Below are positions 25,081 through 32,270 of a stretch of DNA of 64,000 bases, piece after piece. The stretch is from NCBI RefSeq assembly GCF_040706555.1, contig NZ_JAPDRH010000004.1, positions 124,001 to 188,000 of the forward strand, in the 5' to 3' direction. The position numbers and the translations under genes were made by a program. Below the pieces are notes generated by a model. That model was not told the DNA's origin, made no database searches, and saw only the letters and a list, made by a program, of their open reading frames with translations. The DNA is from Lentisalinibacter salinarum (GTDB lineage: Bacteria > Pseudomonadota > Gammaproteobacteria > Steroidobacterales > Woeseiaceae). Position 1 is the first letter of the stretch. Each line of letters begins with the position of its first letter.

Positions 25081-26052
25081 TCAAGGAATCCCGGGGCAGA
25101 CAGGCTCGCCGGCACCCAGCCGGATCGCGTCCAACAGGAACACCTCCGTCCCCTCCGTATCGATCAGGAAGAACGTCATCCCGGCGATGGCGGCGAGCTC
25201 CATGCGGCGCCCGTCCGGCGCGTTCGCGATGTCGGTAATCGGAACGCAATACTCCCGCGGCTCCGGACCGATCGCGAAGGATCGGTTGAAGCGATCGACG
25301 AAGCGGTTGTCGTGGGCCTCGTCGTGGACGCGCAGCGTAAGCTCATGGGACGCACCGTCTCCGGCCGCCGCGACGAATCGCAGTTCGCTGAATCCGCCCC
25401 AGTGCGGATACGGATCCCGGAACTGCACGCCGGCGTAGCGCCGTGCCGGCGTCTCCACCCGCAGCAGGTAATGCCCGGCCGCCGGCCAGCCGGCTGGCGT
25501 CGCCACCCGCTCTCCGGCCGTGATGAGGGCGGTTTCCCATGCACCCTCGAAGTCGGCGATCACCGGCGCCGCGGCGGACCGCGCCGCCAGGACCCAGGTC
25601 CACCACACCACCGGCGCGAGCACGACTACGAGAAGGAACCCGCCGCCGGCCGTCACGGCGCGGGCGCGGTCGGACCGCAAGCGCCCCTCCCGCCGGCCGT
25701 GGCGGCCGATCATCAGGCAGAGCGCGGCAGCCGTCCCCAGCGCATCCTGGCCGATGTCCCGGAGAGAATATTCCTGGCCGTTGAGCCACTGGGCGAGTTC
25801 GCCGGCCGGCCCGGCAAGGAGCGAGGCGGCGGCCGCGAACAGCGCCGCGCGGTAGACGCCCAGCCGCGGCAGCGCGAGCCGGAAGATGATCAGTGTGAAG
25901 ACGAAGAAGGCCAGCCCGTGGAGGGAGTCGCGCAGGGACTGGCCGATGTAGGAGTGGCCGCCGAGCGGGAGCAGGTGGCCGAGCAGGAGGATGGCGACGC
26001 CGCAGCCGGAAAGGGCGAGCAGGCGCAATAACGGTCTATGGGTCGATATCAC
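25081..26052 (-). CDS. VanZ-like membrane protein with C-terminal beta-sandwich domain
   Basis: A 323-aa protein. Residues 1-125 form the four-helix VanZ-like part (HGLAFFVFTLIIF, then GELAQWLNGQEYSLRDIGQDALG, the usual polar motif). A further membrane helix spans about 133-155. The rest (about 165-323) is a beta-rich extracytoplasmic domain (VIADFEGAWETALIT...GVQFRDPYPHWGGFSELRF...LTLRVHDEAHDNRF) resembling CIA30/carbohydrate-binding jelly rolls. VanZ-family genes are often near exopolysaccharide and exosortase loci, and a sugar-binding role is a reasonable guess. The gene runs away from the epsB promoter, with about 400 bases between them. Confidence 0.72.
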   Translation of the reverse strand: MISTHRPLLRLLALSGCGVAILLLGHLLPLGGHSYIGQSLRDSLHGLAFFVFTLIIFRLALPRLGVYRAALFAAAASLLAGPAGELAQWLNGQEYSLRDIGQDALGTAAALCLMIGRHGRREGRLRSDRARAVTAGGGFLLVVVLAPVVWWTWVLAARSAAAPVIADFEGAWETALITAGERVATPAGWPAAGHYLLRVETPARRYAGVQFRDPYPHWGGFSELRFVAAAGDGASHELTLRVHDEAHDNRFVDRFNRSFAIGPEPREYCVPITDIANAPDGRRMELAAIAGMTFFLIDTEGTEVFLLDAIRLGAGEPVCPGIP

Positions 26053-26332
26053 CCCTCTCGCCCGTCGAGGCGATCGAGCGTGTCGAGCAGCGCCAACAGT
26101 CCGCCCGACCCGCGCTTGCCATCCTGCTTCCCAGGGATTCCGGCCAACAACGTCACCTGTCTTCGTCGAGGCGCCGAAAAGGATGGATCACCGGCATCGC
26201 AAGCTCAAGTCCCGTCACGCTGCGGCGCGGAATTCGGCGGCGAGCAACGCGTGCACGAAGCCGGGAGTCATCCGCACGTCACGCGGGCCCGCTATCCTGT
26301 CTCAAGCGGTTGATAAGTCTTTCACATAATTC
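26053..26332. other. Intergenic stretch between divergent VanZ-like and epsB genes
   Basis: No convincing coding sequence, tRNA or repeat. It is GC-rich up to about 26280 and becomes AT-rich towards 26330, where the epsB control region begins. I see no clear promoter for the VanZ-like gene. Confidence 0.4.
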
Positions 26333-26374
26333 TGTGGAATGCATCACAACCCGCTGAAACCTTTGGCCTATAAT
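26333..26374 (+). promoter_or_regulatory. CRP-type box and -10 box of the epsB-prsK operon
   Basis: TGTGG-AATGCA-TCACA at 26333-26348 differs from a perfect CRP box by one base. A perfect TATAAT follows at 26369-26374, so the start is near 26381 and the box centre is at -40.5, class II geometry. No -35 hexamer is present, as expected when an activator replaces it. Confidence 0.65.
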
Positions 26375-26450
26375 GCTAATCAACAACAGGGCCCGGTGGG
26401 ACTCGATAGCCCATCGGCAAAGAACCCATGCCCGCTCGCCGGGAGACACG

Positions 26451-27866
26451 GTGCATATCGGCCTGATGCCATTCCGCCTTTTCAATAACTACCTGCGGCT
26501 GCCGGTAGTGCTGCTGGCTGCCGCGGAATGCGCGGTGATCTTCGCGTCGCTGTACGTCGCCGCCTGGGCGCGGTTCGACTGGAATTTCCAGGCGTACTCG
26601 TTGATCCACGGCCCGATCTGGTCCCAGGCGACGGTGCTGACGATCATAGTCTGCATCAGCCTGATTGCTCTCGGCCTCTATCAGTTCCACCAGCGCCTCT
26701 ACTTCAAGGAATCGCTGGCCCGCCTGGCCGTCGCCTTCATCCTCGCTGGTTTCCCGCTGGCCGTCGTCTGGTACACGTTCCCACAGGTGGCGCCGACGCG
26801 AGGCGTGGCCGCTCTCGCCGCGCTGGTGGCCTTCGCGGGACTCTCCGGCATCCGGTATCTCTTCCTGCGCACCGCCGACGAGAACATCTTCCGTCGGCGC
26901 ACGCTGGTCTTCGGAGCCGGCGAACGGGCGGCGGCCATCCGCGACATCCGCAGGAAGGCCGACCGGCGCGGTTTCCAGGTGGTGGCCAACGTGGGCGCGG
27001 CCGGAGACGGCAGCGTCAATCGTTGCGACAAATACGTCGACCATGATCGACCGCTACTGGCCATCACCCGGGAGCGCGAAGCCGACGAGATCGTGGTCGC
27101 CATGGACGATCGCCGTGGCAACCTGCCCATCGACGAGTTGCTGGCCTGCAAGGTGCGCGGGATCGATTGTCTCGATCTTCTCGGCTTCCTGGAGCGCGAG
27201 ACCGGCAAGATCCGCATCGACCTCGTGAACCCGAGCTGGATGATCTTCTCCTCCGGCTTCCGCATCACGCCGCTGCGCCGGGCCACCAAGCGTGGCCTCG
27301 ACCTGTTCGTGAGCCTTCTGGCGATGTTCGTTGCGCTGCCGGTGATGGCGCTCTGCGCGCTGGCCATCAAGCTGGAGGACGGACTCCGGGCGCCGGTGTT
27401 CTACCGCCAGCGGCGGGTAGGCCTGTACGGCGAAAATTTCGACGTGCTCAAGTTCCGCAGCATGGTGGAGGACGCCGAGGCGCCAGGCCAGGCGCAATGG
27501 GCGGAGAAGGACGACCCGCGCGTCACCCGGGTGGGCGGCGTGTTGCGCAAACTCCGCTTCGACGAACTGCCCCAGCTCCTGAACGTGCTCAGGGGCGAGA
27601 TGAGCGTCGTCGGACCCCGGCCCGAGCGGCCCGAGTTCGTCTCGCAACTGAAGCAGAACATCCCGTTCTACGCCGAACGCCACACGGTGAAACCGGGCAT
27701 CACCGGCTGGGCCCAGCTCAAGTACCAGTACGGCTCCACGGAACAGGACGCCATCGAGAAACTGCAGTACGATCTCTACTACGTGAAGAACCACAGCCTG
27801 CTGCTGGACCTGGTGATCATGCTGCAGACCGCCGAAGTCATCCTCTGGGGCAAGGGCGCCCGCTAG
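26451..27866 (+). CDS. epsB: XrtA-system sugar transferase, EpsB type (initiating glycosyltransferase)
   Basis: A polyisoprenyl-phosphate hexose-1-phosphate transferase that primes exopolysaccharide assembly. There are five N-terminal hydrophobic segments, a CoA-binding-like Rossmann domain (LVFGAGERAAAIRDI), and a C-terminal bacterial sugar transferase domain. Its signatures are KRGLDLFVSL, FYRQRRVGLYGENFDVLKFRSM, KLRFDELPQLLNVLRGEMSVVGPRPE and KPGITGWAQ. The combination matches the PEP-CTERM-associated EpsB_2 family (TIGR03013 by recognition). GTG 26451 has GGGAG 5 bases upstream; ATG 26466 (MPFRLFNNYLRLP) is an alternative that matches relatives. prsK follows after 4 bases. Confidence 0.92.
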   Translation: MHIGLMPFRLFNNYLRLPVVLLAAAECAVIFASLYVAAWARFDWNFQAYSLIHGPIWSQATVLTIIVCISLIALGLYQFHQRLYFKESLARLAVAFILAGFPLAVVWYTFPQVAPTRGVAALAALVAFAGLSGIRYLFLRTADENIFRRRTLVFGAGERAAAIRDIRRKADRRGFQVVANVGAAGDGSVNRCDKYVDHDRPLLAITREREADEIVVAMDDRRGNLPIDELLACKVRGIDCLDLLGFLERETGKIRIDLVNPSWMIFSSGFRITPLRRATKRGLDLFVSLLAMFVALPVMALCALAIKLEDGLRAPVFYRQRRVGLYGENFDVLKFRSMVEDAEAPGQAQWAEKDDPRVTRVGGVLRKLRFDELPQLLNVLRGEMSVVGPRPERPEFVSQLKQNIPFYAERHTVKPGITGWAQLKYQYGSTEQDAIEKLQYDLYYVKNHSLLLDLVIMLQTAEVILWGKGAR

Positions 27867-27870
27867 CCCC

Positions 27871-29925
27871 ATGCTCGCTAGCCTGCCCGCGATCGGCTAC
27901 GGCCTGGCTGGCGCGGCATTCCTGATCCTCACCCTTCTGCTGCTGACCAGCTGGCAGGGGCGTCTCCACGGCGCTTTGCTCACCACCGCCGCTGGCTTCT
28001 CGGCGCTGTGGGGTATCGCCCTGGCCGTGAGCCTTTCGCCGGATCCCGCCCTGGCGGTCCTGAAAGTGTTCCTGGTCGAGACGCTCAGGAACGGCGCCTG
28101 GCTCGTCTTCCTCTCCGCGCTCTTCGCCGGCGGCCTCGGCGGCGGCGCCGGCCATCGGGTGCTGGTATTCGGCGGGCCCGCTCTGGCGGCCGCCGTGCTG
28201 CTGGGCGGCGTCGGCCTGTTCGTAGCGGAGGCCGCCGGCATGCCGTCTCCCGGCGTCGGCCAGGCGCTCATCACGGGGTCGCTCGGCCTGTCGTTGTTCT
28301 CGCTGATCATGGTGGAGCAGATCTACCGCAACGCCCGTTCGGCGCAGCGGGCGGCGTTGAAGTTCCTGTGTCTGGGGCTGCTCGGCCTGTTCGCCTACGA
28401 CCTGGTGCTCTATTCCCAGGCCATCCTGTTCGGCCGCATCGACGAGGTGCTCTGGAGCGTGCGCGGTATTGTTGCGGCCTTCTGCGTGCCGCTGATCGCC
28501 GTCTCCGCCCAGCGAAATCCGGACTGGTCCGTGGGCATCTTCGTCTCCCGCCAGGTGGTCTTCTACACCACCACCCTGATGGGCGTGGGCATCTACCTCA
28601 TCCTGATGGCCGCGGTCGGCTACTACATCAAGGTATTCGGCGGGGAGTGGGGGCCGGCGGGGCAGGTGGTCTTTTTCGCGGCCGCCATCCTGATACTCGG
28701 GATTCTGATCTTCTCCGAGCGGCTGCGGGCGCAGCTGAAAGTTTTCATCAGCAAGCACTTCTTCAGAAACCGTTACGACTACCGGGAGGAGTGGCTGCGC
28801 CTGATGCATACGCTGTCGGCGCCCGAGGAGCCGGGCCTGCCGCTGGCCAAGCGCGGCATCAAAGCCCTGTGCGACATCCTGGAAGCGCCGGCCGGCGTGC
28901 TCTACCTGCGCGAGGATGGCCGCTTCCGCTGCACGGCAGGCTGGAATACCGCGCCCGACGGCCAGACGCTGGCGGCTGAGCACTCACTGCCCCGATTCCT
29001 GGAACAGAGTGGCTGGGTGATCGATGCCGACGAGTATCGACGCGAGCCTCCGCGGTATGAGGGCCTGGATGCCGATCCCGGCGTGCTGGGCATCGACCCG
29101 CCCGGCGTGATCGTGCCGCTGGTGGGCGAGGAGCAGATGCTCGGTTTCGTGGCCCTCGCACGCTCCGAGCGGCCGCGCAGCCTCAATTACGAGGACCATG
29201 ACCTGCTGAAGACCGCCGGACGCCAGATCGCGAGCTATCTCGACCAGGAGCTGAAGAAATACCAGCTGGCCGAGAGCCGGCAGTTCGAGGCTTTCAACCG
29301 CCTGACGGCGTACCTGATGCACGATCTCAAAAACCTCATCGCCCAGCAGTCGTTGGTGGTGGAAAACGCCCACAAGCACAAGGACAAGCCGGAGTTCATC
29401 GACGACGCCATCCGCACGGTGGACAGCGGCGTCGCGCGGATGAAAAAGGTGCTGGAGCAGCTCAAGCAGGGCGCGCCGATGCAGGCCGCTATCCGCATCG
29501 AGGTGGGCAAGCTGGTGATGGAGGCGGTGTCCCAGTGCGCCGACCGCCGGCCCGAGCCGCGCACGGAGATCGGGGATCACCGGTTGTGGATACGGGCCGA
29601 CCGGGAGCGGCTGCTGGCGGCGCTGATCCATGCGATCCGCAACGCGCAGGACGCGACACCTGCGGACGGGAGCATCCGCGTTACCGTCGAGGATTGCAAC
29701 GGAGAATGCGCCATCCGTGTGATCGATACCGGCCGTGGCATGGAGCGCGAGTTCATCGAGACCCGGCTGTTCAAGCCCTTCGACAGCACCAAGGGCACGT
29801 CCGGCATGGGCATCGGCGCCTACCAAGTGCGCGAGACCGTGCGCGCCAGCGGCGGCGAACTGCACGTGGAGAGCGTTGCAGGGGAGGGCACGAGGATTTC
29901 GATGGTGCTCCCCCTGGCACAGTAG
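27871..29925 (+). CDS. prsK: XrtA/PEP-CTERM system histidine kinase PrsK
   Basis: A membrane histidine kinase of 684 aa. The first 290 residues hold about eight hydrophobic helices, and a GAF-like sensor region follows (about 310-455). The phosphoacceptor motif is the unusual LMHDLKNLIAQQ with His484, characteristic of PrsK, then the ATPase domain with IRNAQDAT (N box), VIDTGRGM and GTSGMGIGAYQVRE. Its known partner is the sigma-54 activator PrsR, normally encoded next door but absent from this window. Through PrsR it should drive the -24/-12 promoters found here. The stop codon TAG is part of a REP element (GTAG at 29922-29925). Confidence 0.95.
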   Translation: MLASLPAIGYGLAGAAFLILTLLLLTSWQGRLHGALLTTAAGFSALWGIALAVSLSPDPALAVLKVFLVETLRNGAWLVFLSALFAGGLGGGAGHRVLVFGGPALAAAVLLGGVGLFVAEAAGMPSPGVGQALITGSLGLSLFSLIMVEQIYRNARSAQRAALKFLCLGLLGLFAYDLVLYSQAILFGRIDEVLWSVRGIVAAFCVPLIAVSAQRNPDWSVGIFVSRQVVFYTTTLMGVGIYLILMAAVGYYIKVFGGEWGPAGQVVFFAAAILILGILIFSERLRAQLKVFISKHFFRNRYDYREEWLRLMHTLSAPEEPGLPLAKRGIKALCDILEAPAGVLYLREDGRFRCTAGWNTAPDGQTLAAEHSLPRFLEQSGWVIDADEYRREPPRYEGLDADPGVLGIDPPGVIVPLVGEEQMLGFVALARSERPRSLNYEDHDLLKTAGRQIASYLDQELKKYQLAESRQFEAFNRLTAYLMHDLKNLIAQQSLVVENAHKHKDKPEFIDDAIRTVDSGVARMKKVLEQLKQGAPMQAAIRIEVGKLVMEAVSQCADRRPEPRTEIGDHRLWIRADRERLLAALIHAIRNAQDATPADGSIRVTVEDCNGECAIRVIDTGRGMEREFIETRLFKPFDSTKGTSGMGIGAYQVRETVRASGGELHVESVAGEGTRISMVLPLAQ

Positions 29926-30031
29926 GAGGGGCTTTAGCCCCGATTCATCAGCCCCGATTCATCAGACCCGATTCGGTTAAGGCCCGGTCCCGGATGGCTC
30001 ACCGGTGGTCGGGCCTGAAGGCCCTCCTACA
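29922..30031. repeat. GTAG-type REP composite overlapping the prsK stop
   Basis: The left unit has the GGGGCT-TT-AGCCCC stem. It is followed by three short repeats of the form (A/G)CCCCGATTCATCAG, then a diverged spacer and an inverted GGGCCT/AGGCCC unit. Its first bases form the stop codon of prsK. The rest of the gap to 30139 shows nothing else. Confidence 0.85.
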
Positions 30032-30139
30032 TTATGTCGAGGAATTCCCTGTCGGATTTTCCTACATCGAAAGCCGGATTTCTGACCGCAATCACGGCAA
30101 GAGGCTGTCCGATGGGCTAAAAATCAGCACTTTGAGCAG

Positions 30140-30155
30140 TTGGCACAGGCCTTGC
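30140..30155 (+). promoter_or_regulatory. Sigma-54 promoter of TonB-dependent receptor
   Basis: TTGGCACA-GGCC-TTGC with correct -24/-12 spacing. Transcription should start near 30167. This places the in-frame ATG at 30162 upstream of the transcript, so GTG 30195 is the likely start codon. Confidence 0.75.
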
Positions 30156-30194
30156 CTGTTAATGAGTAAACTTTTTCCTGCGCAGAGGAAGCCC

Positions 30195-32129
30195 GTGACA
30201 AGAAGAACAATACCCCTCCCGGTGTCCAGTGTGACCCGGCTTGCCGCCCTCATCGTGCCTGCCGTCGGACTCGGCGCCGTTCCACCCGCATTGGCGCAGG
30301 ACGATCCCATCGAGACCATCGTCGTGACCGGCAGCCGGGTCACCGACCTGCTGGCCGACATACCGAATTCGACCACCGTGATCGGCCTGGACCGGATAGA
30401 GGCGCAGAATCACGCCAACGTGCTCGACATCCTCAGGGAAGTGCCGGGTCTCCAGGTTACGCAGCCCGGCGGGCGCGGCGGCATCGCCTCGGTGTTCATC
30501 CGCGGCGGCGAGCCGAACTTCACGATGGTGCTGATCGATGGTATCCGCGTGAACGACCCCAACAACACGCGGGGCGGCTCTTTCGATTTCTCGACCCTGA
30601 ACGTGGAGGACATCGAGCGCATCGAGATCGTGCGCGGGCCGCAGTCGGCGATCTACGGATCCGATGCCCTGAGCGGCGTCATCAACATCATCACGAAGGG
30701 GCCGGCCGAAGAACTCGGCACGACGCTGCACGCGGAAGCGGGCGAGGACGACTACCGGCGAGCCGCCATCGAGGTGGCGGGCCCCACGACGGAGACGGGC
30801 GGTTTCGCGCTGCGTCTCGGCCACGTCGACGACGACGGAGCCACGCCCGGCAATCGTTACGAGAGCAATTCCGTGAACGCAAAGTTCTCCTTCGGGGACG
30901 GCCGGGCGTGGGATCTTCGCTTCTTCGGCCGTTATTCGGATAACGAGGGCACGAGCTTTCCGGAAGACAGCGGCGGCCCGGAACTGGCGGTGATCCGCGA
31001 TCTCGACGAGAAATCCTCCGAAGACCTCAGTATCGGTGTCGCGGGCGGCATCGACATCGCCGACGGCTGGCGGTTGAACGCGACGGCGAACCGCTATGAC
31101 CACCAGGACAGCTACGTGTCGCCGGGCATAGCGTCGGGCGTGCGCGACGGCGTGCCGCCGAACGGGGCGGATTCGGAGCTGGAGCGAACGAGCTACTCGG
31201 CCCACGTCGTCGGAAACTTGACGGATTCCCTCAGAGCGACGTTGGGTGTGGATCACTATCGCGAGGACGGTGAATCCGAGGGCTTCGTCGAGTTCGCTCC
31301 GGGCTTTTCGATCCCGGCCGGATTCACGATCGACCGTGAGGTGACCGGCTATTTCGGCGAGTTCCGCTACCAGCCCGTCGCGGCTCTGACGCTGCTCGGC
31401 AGCCTCCGTCACGACGAGCCGGACGAGGAAGCGGGCGAGACCACCACGAAGCTGGGCGCACTCTACGACCTGGCAGGCGGCCGCACGACGTTCCGGGTCA
31501 ATTGGGGCGAAGGGTTCAAACTGCCGAGCTTCTTCGCGCTGGCCAGTCCCCTGGTCGGCAATCCGGATCTGAAGTCGGAGAAGAGCGAAAGCTTCGATAT
31601 CGGCGTGACGCAGCGGTTCTTCGCCGGCCGGCTGGCGACGACGGTCACGCTCTATCGCAACAAATTCAAGGATCTCATCGATTTCGACCCCGCGCTGTTC
31701 ACGAATGTCAATCGCTCCGAAGTGGAGGCACAGGGTGTGGAACTGGAGGTCGACTACCGGGTTTCCGACACGCTGGACGTTTACGCCGAAGCCGTCTATC
31801 TCGACCTCGAAGTGAAGGACGCCGACCGGGAGCTGCTGCAACGCCCGGATTGGCGCGGCAGTGTCTCCGTGCGCTGGCGCCCGGCGGCGACCTGGCTGCT
31901 GCAGTCCTCCTGGCTCTACGTGGGTGAGACCTTCGACTCTTCGGTCCCCACGGGCCAGGTTGTTCTGGACGGCTACAACCGTTTCGATACGACGCTGACC
32001 TGGAGAGCGGCCGACAGCACGGATCTCGTTTTCGCCGTCGACAATCTCTTCGACGCGGATTACGAAGAAGCGGTCGGTTTCCCGTCTCCGGGCCGCCGCG
32101 GCCGGCTGGCACTACGCTACCGCTTCTGA
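30195..32129 (+). CDS. TonB-dependent outer-membrane receptor, BtuB-like size
   Basis: A 644-aa receptor. The GTG start at 30195 has AGAGGAA upstream and begins a signal peptide that ends VPPALA|QDD. A TonB box-like ETIVVTGSR comes next, then the plug domain (EVPGLQVTQPGGRGGIASVFIRGG, VLIDGIRVNDP, IEIVRGPQSAIYGSDALSGVINII) and the 22-strand barrel, ending LALRYRF with the terminal Phe. Plug and length resemble BtuB/vitamin B12-type receptors, but no cobalamin riboswitch is visible upstream. The ligand is unknown. A sigma-54 promoter puts it in the same control group as the PEP-CTERM genes, which is unusual for a receptor. Confidence 0.9.
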   Translation: MTRRTIPLPVSSVTRLAALIVPAVGLGAVPPALAQDDPIETIVVTGSRVTDLLADIPNSTTVIGLDRIEAQNHANVLDILREVPGLQVTQPGGRGGIASVFIRGGEPNFTMVLIDGIRVNDPNNTRGGSFDFSTLNVEDIERIEIVRGPQSAIYGSDALSGVINIITKGPAEELGTTLHAEAGEDDYRRAAIEVAGPTTETGGFALRLGHVDDDGATPGNRYESNSVNAKFSFGDGRAWDLRFFGRYSDNEGTSFPEDSGGPELAVIRDLDEKSSEDLSIGVAGGIDIADGWRLNATANRYDHQDSYVSPGIASGVRDGVPPNGADSELERTSYSAHVVGNLTDSLRATLGVDHYREDGESEGFVEFAPGFSIPAGFTIDREVTGYFGEFRYQPVAALTLLGSLRHDEPDEEAGETTTKLGALYDLAGGRTTFRVNWGEGFKLPSFFALASPLVGNPDLKSEKSESFDIGVTQRFFAGRLATTVTLYRNKFKDLIDFDPALFTNVNRSEVEAQGVELEVDYRVSDTLDVYAEAVYLDLEVKDADRELLQRPDWRGSVSVRWRPAATWLLQSSWLYVGETFDSSVPTGQVVLDGYNRFDTTLTWRAADSTDLVFAVDNLFDADYEEAVGFPSPGRRGRLALRYRF

Positions 32130-32139
32130 CCACCTCAAT

Positions 32140-32270
32140 TGTAGGAGGGCCTTCAGGCCCGATCCCTGTCCCGACCGCTGTCCCGATCGCTGTCCCGATC
32201 GCTGTCCCGATCGCTGACCCTGTCCCGGCCCGGCCAGCGAACCGCGATCGGAGCTAAAGCCCCTCCTACG
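32140..32270. repeat. GTAG-type REP pair with internal 12-base tandem repeat
   Basis: Outer inverted units are TGTAGGAGGGCCTTCAGGCCC (split here at its centre as TTCAGG) on the left and AGCTAAAGCCCCTCCTACG on the right. Between them are about four copies of a 12-mer close to CGATCGCTGTCC (about 32172-32218). The left unit contains the stop codon of the minus-strand VWA gene, whose tail is encoded by the whole element. Confidence 0.85.

Noticed and set aside
29926..30194. Cobalamin riboswitch upstream of the BtuB-like receptor
   Set aside because: No B12 box or matching structure is visible; the region is a REP composite followed by a sigma-54 element.
32172..32218. 12-base direct repeats as a CRISPR array
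   Set aside because: Units are contiguous with no spacers, far too short, and lie inside a REP pair.
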